A stretch of 64,000 nt of DNA from NCBI GenBank assembly GCA_944349855.1, contig CALVNS010000008.1, forward strand, positions 20,613 to 84,612, written 5' to 3'. The position numbers were made by a program, and so were the translations under genes. This DNA comes from an uncultured Eubacteriales bacterium. Lineage in GTDB: Bacteria > Bacillota > Clostridia > Christensenellales > Aristaeellaceae. The notes below the pieces were generated by a model. That model saw only the letters and a program-made list of their open reading frames with translations. It did no database searches and had not been told where the DNA came from. Positions 43,436 to 54,100 of the stretch are shown here, one piece after another. Numbering within the stretch: the stretch's first letter is position 1; each line of letters begins with the position of its first letter.

Positions 43436-43551
43436 TGCAAGTTTTATCTTTCAATCTTCCGTTTTTGAAAACATGCGTCGATTTTATGTCTTTAAAACCA
43501 CGTAATCATGCGTAATTTCACCGCTTTTGCGCGTATGCGTTCGCAGACATT

Positions 43552-43604
43552 GCAACGTCGAATTTCAAAAAATGCAATTTTTTGAAATTTGACGTTGCTT
43601 TTTT
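43552..43604 (+). terminator. Long-stem terminator after the CBM9-like gene
   Basis: Arms at 43552-43573 and 43577-43598 pair over 22 bp with one G-U and a 3-nt loop, followed by six T. The T-tract also overlaps the possible oppB -35. Confidence 0.9.
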
Positions 43605-43622
43605 GCTTTACCGTGCTAAGAT
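43595..43622 (+). promoter_or_regulatory. Possible promoter of the opp operon
   Basis: TTGCTT (43595-43600) and TAAGAT (43617-43622) with a 16-bp spacer, starting inside the arm of the previous terminator. It would give a leader of about 185 nt before oppB. Confidence 0.45.
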
Positions 43623-43648
43623 ATTGAAAACACAAACGGATCGCAGAG

Positions 43649-43772
43649 CGCCATGAAAGCCTTGGTTTTCATGGCGAGGCCGCAGCGCAACAAAAAAGGG
43701 GAAGGAACCCATTCCGATGGATTCCTTCCCAAAAGTATATGGCTTGACACAAAAACCAACCTTTTTGTGTCA
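43649..43772. promoter_or_regulatory. Three successive hairpins in the opp operon leader
   Basis: H1: CGCCATGAAA/TTTCATGGCG at 43649-43676. H2: 13 of 14 pairs at 43699-43730. H3: TGACACAAAAA/TTTTTGTGTCA at 43745-43772. On the minus strand H2 is followed by six T and has the form of a terminator, although no leftward gene is seen here. The stretch 43436-43551 before the long-stem terminator shows nothing further. The leader function is unknown. Confidence 0.7.
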
Positions 43773-43815
43773 GGTTGCGGCGCGGCAATCGAGCGTTCAG
43801 AAGGGAAGCGGTTTC

Positions 43816-44715
43816 ATGCTCAGATACACGGTCAAACGCGTACTGCTGGCCCTGGTCACCATCTTCATCATCGCCGCCATCACGTTCTTTGCGATGAACG
43901 CGATTCCCGGCGGCCCGTTTGAGGCCGAAAAGGCGCCGGACCCCGCCGTGCAGGCCGTGCTTGAGGCGCGCTTCAACCTGGATAAGCCCGTATGGCAACA
44001 GTTCTTCCTGTACCTGGAGGGCCTGCTGCACGGGGACTTTGGCATCTCGCTGAAGACGGGGCGCGACATCTTCGTGACGATCATGGATTCGTTCTCCATC
44101 TCCGCGCGGCTGGGCGGCATGGCCATCGCGCTGGCGGTGGTGGGCGGGCTGGCGCTCGGCTCGGTGGCTGCGCTGATGCGCAACCGCTGGCCGGACCGGG
44201 TGATCATCTTCACGACGACGCTGTGCGTGGCGGTGCCCAGCTTCGTGCTGGCCACGCTGCTGCTGCTGGTGTTCTGCCTGCGCCTGGGCTGGGTGCAGGT
44301 GTGGTCGACCACGTCGCAGAGCTATCTGCTGCCGGTGCTGTCCCTGGCGCTGTACCCGATGTCCTACATCACGCGCCTGACCAAGTCGAGCATGCTGGAC
44401 GTGCTCGGGCAGGACTACATCCGCACGGCGCGGGCCAAGGGCGTGCGCGAACAGCTGGTCATCTTCAAGCACGCGCTGATCCCCGTCATCACGTACGTGG
44501 GCCCGATGACGGCCTACATCCTGACCGGCAGCCTGGTGGTGGAGACGGTGTTCACCATCGGCGGCCTGGGCACGCAGTTCGTGACGGGCATCACCAATCG
44601 CGACTACCCGATGATCATGGGCACGACGATCTTCCTGGCCGTGCTGATGGTCATCATGACGCTGATCAGCGACCTGGTGTACAAGCTCGTGGATCCGAAG
44701 ATCACGTTCGACTGA
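43816..44715 (+). CDS. oppB: Oligopeptide ABC transporter permease
   Basis: A 299-residue OppB/DppB-type permease. The N-terminal segment RYTVKRVLLALVTIFIIAAITFF and the following AIPGGPF are diagnostic, as are DFGISLKTGRD, LPVLSLALYPMSYITRLTKSSMLDVLGQDYIRTARAKG and the VVETVFTIGGLGTQF block near the end. AAGGGA precedes the ATG. It is the first of oppBCDF, importing short peptides with the binding protein encoded at the operon end. Confidence 0.92.
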   Translation: MLRYTVKRVLLALVTIFIIAAITFFAMNAIPGGPFEAEKAPDPAVQAVLEARFNLDKPVWQQFFLYLEGLLHGDFGISLKTGRDIFVTIMDSFSISARLGGMAIALAVVGGLALGSVAALMRNRWPDRVIIFTTTLCVAVPSFVLATLLLLVFCLRLGWVQVWSTTSQSYLLPVLSLALYPMSYITRLTKSSMLDVLGQDYIRTARAKGVREQLVIFKHALIPVITYVGPMTAYILTGSLVVETVFTIGGLGTQFVTGITNRDYPMIMGTTIFLAVLMVIMTLISDLVYKLVDPKITFD

Positions 44716-44729
44716 CGGGAGGAAGACGG

Positions 44730-45809
44730 ATGAAAAAGTTAGGAAACGACAAGGTGCCCAAGCAGCGCCTGTTGAGCATGCAGGTGGACCTGAGCATGTT
44801 CGAGCCCGCCACCGACGAGGAAAAGCGCCAGCAGGACGTGATGCGCGAGTCGACGACGTTCTTCCGCGACGGCATGCGCAAGCTGTTCCGGAATCCGCTG
44901 GCCGTGCTCAGCCTGGTGATCCTGGGCGTGATCCTGCTGACGATCCTCTTCGCGCCGCTGATCTGCCCCTATGGCTACGCGCAGATGGTCACGGTCAACG
45001 GCACGCGCGACAAGACGGCCAAGAACCTGGCCCCGTTCACCTACTCGAAGCTGGAGCAGGAGGCCATCGACGAGGGCGCGTTCATCTTCCCGCACATCTT
45101 CGGCACAGACGAGCTGTGCCGCGACTACTTCATCCGCGTGGTCTACGGCGCGCGCGTGTCGCTGGCGGTCGGCCTGTTCGCGTCGATCATCGTGCTCATC
45201 ATCGGCCTGCTGTACGGCTCCATCTCGGGCTACGTGGGCGGGCGCACCGACATGATCATGATGCGCGTGGTCGACATCATCGCCTCGCTGCCCGACACGC
45301 TGATGGTCATCCTGCTGTCCGTCGTGCTGGATCAGGTGCTGGGCACCGCGCTGCAGGGCACGGTGCTGGCCAGCGTGGGCAACAACATGCTCAGTCTGTT
45401 CATCGTGTTCGGCCTGCTGTACTGGGTGAGCATGGCGCGCCTGGTGCGCGGTCAGATCCTGTCGATCAAGCACAACGAGTACGTGCTGGCCGCGCGCGCA
45501 CTGGGCGCCAAGCCCCGGCGCATCATCAAAAAGCACATCCTGCCCAACTGCATCAGCGTCATCTTCATCTCCATGGCGCTGCAGATCCCCTCGGCGATCT
45601 TCACGGAGAGCTTCCTGTCCTTCATCGGCCTGGGCGTGCAGGCGCCCATGCCCAGCCTGGGCTCGCTGGCCAACAACGCGCGCGGCAGCCTGCAGAGCTA
45701 TCCGTGGAAGCTTCTCTTCCCCGCGGCGAGCATCTGCCTGATCGTGCTGTCCTTCAACCTGCTGGGCGATGGCCTGCGCGACGCCTTCGACCCGAAGCTG
45801 AGGAGGTGA
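44730..45809 (+). CDS. oppC: Oligopeptide ABC transporter permease
   Basis: A 359-residue OppC/DppC-type permease with a long cytoplasmic N-terminus (about 60 residues), a first membrane segment in LAVLSLVILGVILLTILFAPL and an extended external loop after it. FGTDELCRDYFIRVVYGARVSLAVGL and LAARALGAKPRRIIKKHILPN mark the family; the latter is the ATPase contact. GGAGGAAG precedes the ATG at 44730, 15 bp after oppB. Confidence 0.92.
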   Translation: MKKLGNDKVPKQRLLSMQVDLSMFEPATDEEKRQQDVMRESTTFFRDGMRKLFRNPLAVLSLVILGVILLTILFAPLICPYGYAQMVTVNGTRDKTAKNLAPFTYSKLEQEAIDEGAFIFPHIFGTDELCRDYFIRVVYGARVSLAVGLFASIIVLIIGLLYGSISGYVGGRTDMIMMRVVDIIASLPDTLMVILLSVVLDQVLGTALQGTVLASVGNNMLSLFIVFGLLYWVSMARLVRGQILSIKHNEYVLAARALGAKPRRIIKKHILPNCISVIFISMALQIPSAIFTESFLSFIGLGVQAPMPSLGSLANNARGSLQSYPWKLLFPAASICLIVLSFNLLGDGLRDAFDPKLRR

Positions 45810-45814
45810 CGCGC

Positions 45815-46812
<998 letters not shown>

Positions 46813-46816
<4 letters not shown>

Positions 46817-47778
46817 GCGAGCATCTGCTTGAGGTCAAGGATTTGAAGCAGCACTTCCCCGTGCGCACAGGCTTCATGAAGAAGACGATGCTCAAGGCGG
46901 TGGACGGCGTGTCCTTCTGCATCGACGAGGGCGAGACGCTCGGCCTGGTGGGCGAGTCGGGCTGCGGCAAGACGACCGTGGGCCGCACGATCCTGCGCCT
47001 GTATGAGCCCACGGGCGGCGAGGTGCGCTACAAGGGCAACCTGATCACCCGGGACAACATCGAGCAGTACCGCCGGGAGATGCAGATCGTCTTTCAGGAT
47101 CCGTACTCCTCGCTCAACCCGCGCATGACGGTCGCCGATATCGTCGGCGAGCCGCTGGACATCCACCACCTGTACAAGACAAAGGCCGAGCGCCAGGAGA
47201 AGATCGTGCGCCTGCTGGACCTGGTCGGGCTCAACAGCGACCATGCCCGCCGCTACGCGCACGAGTTCTCCGGCGGCCAGCGCCAGCGCATCGGCATTGC
47301 GCGCGCGCTGGCGGTGGGCCCGCGCTTCATCGTCTGCGACGAGCCGGTCTCCGCGCTGGACGTGTCCATCCAGGCGCAGATCATCAACACGTTTGAGGAG
47401 CTGCAGGAGCGCCTGGGCATCGCGTATCTGTTCATCGCGCACGACCTGCTCGTCGTGCAGCACATGAGCCGGCGCATCGCGGTCATGTACCTGGGCCGCA
47501 TCGTCGAAAGCGCGCCCTCCGACGAGATCATCGACCGCCCGATCCATCCCTACATGCAGTCGTTGATCTCCGCCATCCCGATCCCCGATCCGGATACGGC
47601 GCGCGCGCGCCATCGCATCCCGCTGGAGGGCGATGTGCCCAGCCCGCTCAACATGCCCAGCGGCTGCGCGTTCCGCACCCGCTGCCGCTATGCGACCGAG
47701 CAGTGCGCGCGCGAGTGCCCCGCACTGCGCGAGACGGGCGACGGCCACTTCGTGGCCTGCTGGCATCCGCAGGCCTGA
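46813..47778 (+). CDS. oppF: Oligopeptide ABC transporter ATP-binding protein
   Basis: A 321-residue ABC ATPase, partner of OppD. Walker [23 protein letters not shown], signature FSGGQRQR, Walker [11 protein letters not shown] and H-loop AHDLLVVQH are present, and the C-terminal [15 protein letters not shown] domain ends the protein. The GTG start in GTGA overlaps the oppD stop, with GGGAGGCG before it. Confidence 0.93.
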
Positions 47779-47841
47779 GCGTCTATCCGCCGCGCGGCCC
47801 TGCCGGGCGGTCGAGATAAGAAAAACTAGGAGGTCAACCAC

Positions 47842-49528
47842 ATGAAGAAATTGCTGTCCGTGTTGATGGCCGTGCTGATGCTGGCGTCCTGCTTCAGCGT
47901 CGCGCTGGCCGACGAGGGCTCCGGAGCCCGACTGGACGGAATTCGACGCCCTGATCGCGCAGATCAAGGCCGAGACCGATTTCGTCGAGCGCGAGGCCCT
48001 GATGCACCAGGCCGAGGACATCCTGATGGAGACCGGCTGCCTGCTGCCCGTCTACTACTACAACGACATCTACATGATGAAGCCGACGGTGGAGGGCTTC
48101 TACGCCAATCTGTACGGCACGAAGTTCTTCCAGTATGCCTCCAACGGCGATTCGACCACCCTGCACCTGCAGCTGGCCAGTGAGCCGGATAAGCTCGACC
48201 CGGCGCTCAACAGCAGCGTGGACGGCGCGTGTCTGGCGGCGGCCGGCTTTGGCGGCCTGTACACGTACGACGCCAACGGCCAGCAGGTGCCGAACCTGGC
48301 CGAGAGCTACACCGTCTCCGACGACGGCCTGACCTACACCTTCACCATGAAGGACGGCCTGCTCTGGTCCAATGGCGATCCGCTGACCGCCAAGGACTTT
48401 GAGTACTCCTGGAAGCGCGCCGCTAGCACCGCGACCGCGGCGGACTACTCCTACATGTTCAACGGCATCGAGGGCTACCCGGACAACCTGAACGTCACCG
48501 CCTCCGAGGACGGCAAGACGCTGACCGTCGTGCTGACCGCGCCGTGCGCGTACTTCCTGGATCTGGCCGCGTTCCCGACGTTCTTTGCCGTGCATCAGGC
48601 GAGCGTCGAGGGCGCCGAGGGCTACCTGGCTGAGGACGGCTCCATCGCCAATCCCGGCGCGTGGGCGCTGGAGGCGGGCTTCGTCTCCTGCGGACCGTTC
48701 ATGCTCACCGAGTGGAACCACAACGAGTCCATGGTCTACGAAAAGAACCCGAACTACTGGGATGCCGAGAACGTGAAGCTGGGGCGCCTGGAGTTCATGC
48801 TCTCCGACGACGCGACGGCCATCTATGCGGCCTATCAGGCGGGCGACCTGGACTTCATCGACACCGTGCCCACGGACGAGATCCAGGGCCTGATCGACAG
48901 CGAGAACCCCGAGTTCTACATCGTGGACAACCTGGGCACCTACTACGTGTGCTTCAACATCAAGTCGCCGCTCTTTGACGGCAAGACCGTCGAGCAGGCC
49001 AATGCGATGCGCAAGGCGTTCGGCATGCTGGTCGACCGTCAGTACATCGTCGACACCGTCGGCCAGACCGGCCAGGAGGTCGCTACGACCTTCATCCCCG
49101 CGGGCATGGCGGATGGCCACGGCGGCGTGTTCAAGGCCGATGACGACGCCTACACCTACCCGGTCGACGGCGGCTACTACTCGCCCGAAGTGGACGTCGA
49201 GGGCGCGGTCGAGCTGCTCAAGAGCGCGGGCTTCGAGTTCGACGCGAACAACATGCTCTCCGCCTCCACGCCGATCACCTTCGAGTACCTGACCAACACC
49301 GATGACGGCCACCAGGCGATAGCCGAGTGCATCCAGCAGGATCTGGCGGTCGTGGGCATCAACATGACGATCAAGAGCATCGACTGGAACGTGTTCCTCA
49401 ACGAGCGCAAGGCCGGCAACTACGACATCGCGCGCAACGGCTGGCTCGCGGACTTCAACGATCCGATCAACATGCTTGAGATGTGGACGACCGATTCGGG
49501 CAACAACGACGTGCAGTTTGGCCGCTAA
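47842..49528 (+). pseudogene. oppA: Oligopeptide-binding protein gene with permuted order and a frame break (oppA-like)
   Basis: The region encodes every part of one OppA/DppA-type binding protein, but in changed order. A normal signal peptide (MKKLLSVLMAVLMLASCFSVALA, from 47842) is followed after about 80 bp by a change of frame. The second frame, from about 47921, starts with EPDWTEFDALIAQIKAETD through GTKFFQYA (to 48139), which is the usual C-terminal segment of this family. It continues without stop into TLHLQLASEPDKLDPALNSS, the usual mature N-terminus, and ends at NNDVQFGR (49528), exactly where the C-terminal segment would normally follow. A terminator comes next. It could be a broken gene, a real circular permutation with a one-base error, or an assembly chimera. 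It follows oppF by 63 bp. Confidence 0.75.
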
Positions 49529-49544
49529 GACGGCACCCCAAAAC

Positions 49545-49576
49545 GGGACATGGCCTGCGCCATGCCCTGTTTTTTT
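49545..49576 (+). terminator. Terminator of the opp operon
   Basis: GGGACATGGC and GCCATGCCC arms, followed by seven T, 17 bp past the stop of the permuted oppA. Confidence 0.85.
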
Positions 49577-49632
49577 ACCTGCCTGCGCTCTCGTAGCGGC
49601 GGCAAACGCCCTGCCCATTTCCCCAAAAAGAA

Positions 49633-49668
49633 GCCGCCCCGAAGCGTCTTTCGGGGCGGCATATTTTT
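49633..49668 (+). terminator. Second terminator-like hairpin before the zinc-ribbon gene
   Basis: GCCGCCCCGAAG pairs with CTTTCGGGGCGGC and is followed by ATATTTTT. It is 60 bp beyond the first terminator and may act as backup or as an attenuator for the small gene downstream. Confidence 0.65.
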
Positions 49669-49747
49669 CCCTCGCGCGCACATACTATGGCATCCGCCGC
49701 GCCCGCGGCGAGCCCATCCATCCCCGTTGGGAAAGGAGGCGGAAGCG

Positions 49748-49909
49748 ATGCGTCAAGCGCGTTGCGCCGACTGCGGCGCGCGCTGCGAGCCCGGCGCGCT
49801 GCGAGCCTGCGCACAGTGCGGAGCCCCCGTCTGCGCGGCCTGTGCCGCGCGCCAGGGAAACCTCTGCGCGGCCTGCGCGCTCGAGGACGAGCGCCTGGTG
49901 CCGGACTGA
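49748..49909 (+). CDS. Small zinc-ribbon-like protein, 53 residues
   Basis: A tiny protein with nine cysteines, eight of them in four Cys-x-x-Cys pairs: CADC, CAQC, CAAC and CAAC, over 40 residues. Such spacing can hold two zinc ions in a double zinc-ribbon or B-box-like fold. AAGGAGGCGG precedes the ATG at 6-7 nt, supporting real translation. The gene ends 3 bp before the convergent HAD gene. Function unknown; it may be a DNA, RNA or protein adaptor. Confidence 0.6.
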   Translation: MRQARCADCGARCEPGALRACAQCGAPVCAACAARQGNLCAACALEDERLVPD

Positions 49910-49912
49910 CCC

Positions 49913-50551
49913 TCACAGCTCTGCGTAGGTCTCAATGACGCGTACGCAGAGCCTTTTCATTTCCGCGCGGTCGGACAGGTTCGTCGGATCTGCAATGCCG
50001 ATGACCGTACAGCCGGCCTTTTGGGCGCCCTGAATGGCATACAGCGCGTCTTCAAAGACCGTACATTGCGCCGCCGTAACGCCCAGGCGCGAAGCCGTCA
50101 GCTCGAAAAATTCCGGGTCGTCCTTGCCGCGGCGTTCCTCCTGCGTGCTGACCACAAACCGGAAGCGGTCCAGCAGGCCGTGGCGCGCCAGCGCGCGCTC
50201 AGCCAAGGGACGCGGCGTGGCCGTGGCGATGCAGCAGGGCACGCCCTCGCGGCCCAGGCGCTCCAGATACGCCGCCACGCCGGGCTTGGGGACGATCTCG
50301 GTCATGTAGCGACGCTCCATGTCCGCCAGATAGGTCTCCATGATTTCCTGCATATTCAGCTTCACGCCAAAGCGCTTCGCGTAGAGCTTGACGGCCATGA
50401 CGCCGCTCATCTGGCGCAGCGAAGCGCGCAGCTCGTCGGACAGCTCGATGCCGTGACGCTCCAGCAGCAGCACGCTCTGCGCGCGCCACTGCTCCATCGA
50501 GTCGAGCACCGTGCCGTCCATGTCAAAGATCGCAGCCTTCATCGTCCACAT
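49913..50551 (-). CDS. HAD-family hydrolase (beta-phosphoglucomutase-like)
   Basis: A 212-residue cytoplasmic HAD enzyme with motif I FDMDGTVLDS, a helical cap (residues about 20-85), motif II in CIATATPRPL, lysine in RRGKDDPEFFE, and motif IV FEDALYAI. Likely a phosphatase or phosphoglucomutase on small sugar phosphates; the substrate is not predictable. Two ATGs nine bases apart are possible starts. It is divergent from the PAP2 gene, sharing a palindromic promoter region. Confidence 0.88.
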   Translation of the reverse strand: MWTMKAAIFDMDGTVLDSMEQWRAQSVLLLERHGIELSDELRASLRQMSGVMAVKLYAKRFGVKLNMQEIMETYLADMERRYMTEIVPKPGVAAYLERLGREGVPCCIATATPRPLAERALARHGLLDRFRFVVSTQEERRGKDDPEFFELTASRLGVTAAQCTVFEDALYAIQGAQKAGCTVIGIADPTNLSDRAEMKRLCVRVIETYAEL

Positions 50552-50589
50552 CCATCCTCGCGCTCATTGTGGGAGTTCACAGGGGTATT

Positions 50590-50616
50590 ATAGCACAACA
50601 CGCCGTTTTGTGCTAT
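50590..50616. promoter_or_regulatory. Divergent promoter region with 9-9-9 inverted repeat
   Basis: ATAGCACAA and TTGTGCTAT form a perfect inverted repeat around a 9-bp centre. Each arm carries an extended -10: TGTGCTATAAT toward the HAD gene, and TGTGCTATGAT toward the PAP2 gene. No good -35 is present for either. The symmetry could be a shared operator or simply two similar extended -10 promoters back to back. Confidence 0.5.
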
Positions 50617-50650
50617 GATAGAGGCATGCATTCGGGAGGGAGGCGCCGCC

Positions 50651-51139
50651 ATGACCCGGGAACGGTACGAGCGGCTGATGGGCCGCTTTCGCGGGCCGCA
50701 CGAGCGGCTGTGGGTCCTGTGCTTCCAGCGCGCGCCCTATGTGCTGGCGCTGGGATATGCGGCCCTGTGCCTGTATGCGATGTTCGTGCGCCGGGACATC
50801 GCCGTGCGCGTGATCGGCGTGCCGGCGGCGGTGTTCGCGCTGTCCAGCACGCTGCGCGCGGCCATCGACCGGCCTCGCCCCTACGACGCGCTGGGCTTCA
50901 CGCCGCTGCTGCCTCACCGGCCCGGCAAGGGCCGCAGCCTGCCCAGCCGCCACGCGGCCTGCGCCGTCGTCATCGCCTGCGCGATGGCGTATGCCTTTGC
51001 GCCGCTGGCCCTGCCGGCCGGCGCGCTCGCCGCGTTCATATGTTTCTCACGCGTCGCGGCGGGCATGCACTACCCCTCCGACGTGCTCGCCGCCGCCGTG
51101 CTTGCGCTGGCCTGTTCGTTTGTCGGCTTCTGTGCGTGA
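50651..51139 (+). CDS. PAP2-family membrane phosphatase
   Basis: A 162-residue membrane protein with about four hydrophobic segments. The three PAP2 motifs are visible: K-x6-RP-like as LRAAIDRPRPY, PSRHAA (PSGH in most relatives) and SRVAAGMHYPSDV. The family dephosphorylates lipid phosphates such as undecaprenyl pyrophosphate or phosphatidate; the substrate is unclear. In motif 2, PSRH replaces PSGH, as in some lipid phosphatases. GGGAGG precedes the ATG. Confidence 0.85.
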   Translation: MTRERYERLMGRFRGPHERLWVLCFQRAPYVLALGYAALCLYAMFVRRDIAVRVIGVPAAVFALSSTLRAAIDRPRPYDALGFTPLLPHRPGKGRSLPSRHAACAVVIACAMAYAFAPLALPAGALAAFICFSRVAAGMHYPSDVLAAAVLALACSFVGFCA

Positions 51140-51147
51140 CCATAAAC

Positions 51148-51181
51148 ATCCGCCCCTGCACATGGTGCAGGGGCGGATTTG
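51148..51181. terminator. Bidirectional terminator between PAP2 and the surface-protein gene
   Basis: ATCCGCCCCTGCAC and GTGCAGGGGCGGAT arms around a 3-nt loop with short T tracts on the plus side (ATTTGTC). It separates two convergent genes. Confidence 0.75.
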
Positions 51182-51193
51182 TCATGGAATCGA

Positions 51194-54100
51194 TCAGTAG
51201 TTCGTGCCGTACAGGGCGTTTTGCGTCTTGCGTCCGGCGATGCCGTCGACCGCCAGGCCGTGGTCGCGCTGGAACTCCTTGACCGCCGCGTACGTCAGAT
51301 CGCCGTAGATGCCGTCGACGTAGCCGGTGCGGTAGTAGCCCTCGCCCTTGAGCGCCTGCTGCAGGCGGGTGACGGCCGCGCCCTTGCTGCCATAGTGCAG
51401 GTACACGTAGCCGACGCTCGACCCGCTGGAGTTGTTGGCGATCGCGCCGGAGCCGAAGAGCACGGTCTGCGTATTCACATCCGCCTCGCCGGTGGCATGG
51501 ATGCCGTTGCGGGACTGGAAGCGGCGCACCGCGCTCTGCGTGGCGCTGCCGTAGATGCCGTCGAGCGAGCCGGAGTAGTAGCCCAGGGCCGCCAGGCGGC
51601 TCTGCAGGCGGGTGACGGCGCTGCCGCGGTCACCGCGCTCGAGGTTTACATAGCTGGTGGTGTAGCTGTTCACCGGCAGCGCAGCCGCGCTGAAGAGCAC
51701 CTCCTGCGTGTAGCTGTCCGCCGTGCCGGTCTGCGTCAGGTTGTTGATGCGCTGGAACGCGCGAACCGCGCTCTGCGTGCCCACGCCGTAGATGCCGTCC
51801 ACGGAGATGGTGTAGTAGCCCAGCTCGCGCAGGCGCTGCTGCAGGCGGGTGACGGCGCTGCCGCGATCGCCGCGCACGAGCACCGGGTAGAGCGTCGGAG
51901 TGGAGCTGTCGTAGGGACGCGCAGAGACGCTGTAGAGCTTCGTCTGCGTATCCTTGCCCGCGATGCCATCGACCGCCAGGCCGTTGACGCGCTGGAATTC
52001 GCGCACCGCGGCCTCGGTGGCGTAGTCATACCGGGCGGTCAGGTTGACCGGATAGCCCAGCGCGGCCAGGCGCTCCTGCAGGTTGAGCACGACCTGTCCG
52101 CGGCTGCCCTTGTAGCGGCTGAGCGTGAGGTAGGTCGGCTTCTGGGTAAGCTTCTCAACGACGATGTCGGTGGAGACGGTCTGGTTCTCGCCATAGGTGA
52201 CCGTCACGCGCACGACCGCGCTGACGCTCTGCGTGCGGGGCAGCGGGATGCGGAAGACGCCGTCGGCGCCCGCGTTCTGGCTGTAGACGTACTGCGTGCT
52301 GCCGTAGGAGGTGGAGACGGTGACCTTCAGGTTCGGGGTGGTCTTGCCGATGACGACGAGCGAGTCGACGTAGAGCTTATCGACCTGCAGAGAGGGCGTC
52401 TCCACGGCGGGCGCGGGCACGACGATGTCGGCCGCGTAGTTCGCCTGGTTGCCCACGCCTGCGCTCACGTACTGCACGACGAGCGTCTTGTACGTGCCGG
52501 AAACCAGGCCGTCGAACACGACGGTATAGCTGCCGTTCGCATCCACGGCGATGCCGCGGGTGACGGTCTTGTTATCCGGCGTGAGCATGGAGGCGACGAC
52601 GCGCTCACCGGCCTTGGCGGTACCGATGACGGTGACCTTGCCGACCTCCGGCGTCACGGTGGTGATGGTGATGTCCGTGGCCGTCACGGGCGCGGTGACC
52701 GTCACGGCGGCGTTCCACGTCGCGGACGCGCCGTTGGACGGATCGGTGTACTGCACGACGATGTTGTTGTAGTCGCCCGCGGGCACATTCGTCACCGTCA
52801 GGGAGAAGCTGCCGTTCGCGGCGGCAGTGGCCGTGCCGGTCGCGCCGCCCACAGTCGCCTGCACGGCGGCGGTCGGCTTGGCTGTGCCGGTCAGGACGAC
52901 CTGGCCCACGCCGCCCGTAGCGGTCTGGAGCTTGATGTCCACGGTCGTGGGGGGCACGGGGATATTGACGGTCGTACTTGCGGTGCGGCCCGGATCGTCC
53001 TTGGAGGTGACGACGACCTGCATGCCGTCGCCTTCGCCGACGACGTACTCGGTCAGGGTGTACAGGCCGTTGGTGTCGACCTGGGCCTCAAACGTCGCGG
53101 TCGTGCCGATCTTGACCTCGAGCTTTTCGTTTGCGTTGCCCGCGCCGCTGACGGTGACCTTCTGCGTCCCGGCGTCATAGCTGACGTTGACCGTCAGCGT
53201 GGTCACGCGGGGCGTGACGGTCACGACGTGGCCGCTCAGCTCCTGAACGTTGGGCGTGCGCGCACCATCCTCCTCGACGCGCACATTCACGGTCAGGCTG
53301 CCGGTCTCCTTCACGGCGACCGACTGGCTGTACGCGCCGCTCTCGTCGGCCTGCGCGCTGGCGGTATAGGGCGTCTGGTTGCCGTTGACGGTCAGCGTGA
53401 TGTTCAGCTTCGCGCCCGCGGCCGCCGTGCCCGAGACGGTGATGACCTCCTCGCCGCCGAGCGCGTCGACGGTGATCGGGGTGACGTCGGGCTGCGGGGC
53501 GGTGACGGTCACGGGCGTCTGCCACGTGGCGCCGTTCCCGTTGGCCGTGTCGGTATACTGCACGGAGATCTCATTATAGGTGTTGGCCGGGACATTCGCA
53601 ATCGTCAGGGTGAACGCGCCGGTCGCATCGGCCGTGGCCGTGCCGGTGGCGCCGCCCACGGTCGCGGTGACCTCTGTCTCCGCCTTTGCCGTGCCCTTGA
53701 CGGTGATCTGGCCCTCGCCGCCCGTCACCTCCGAAAGGGCGATGTCCACCGTCGTGGGCGCAGCGGGATCGGGGATCACCAGCGTTGCCGTGGCCGCCTG
53801 CACGGACGCGTCATCCTTGTAGGCGACGGAGACGCTCACGCTGCCGGTCATGCCATTCGCGGATTCATTGATGCTGTACAGGCCATCCGATCCAATCTGG
53901 CCCTCGTAGGTCTTTTCGCCCACCTGGATGGTGATGTTCTGGCCCGGCTCGCCCGCGCCGGCGATGGTGAACTTGCCCGCCGCCGCGTCATAGGTCGCCT
54001 CGGTGATCGTCAGGGGGCTCAGGTTCAGCATGGACGGGCCCTGCTGCGGCTCCTGCGCGGCTGCCTGGACCGTCACGGAAACCGTCTGGGAGGCAAAGTT

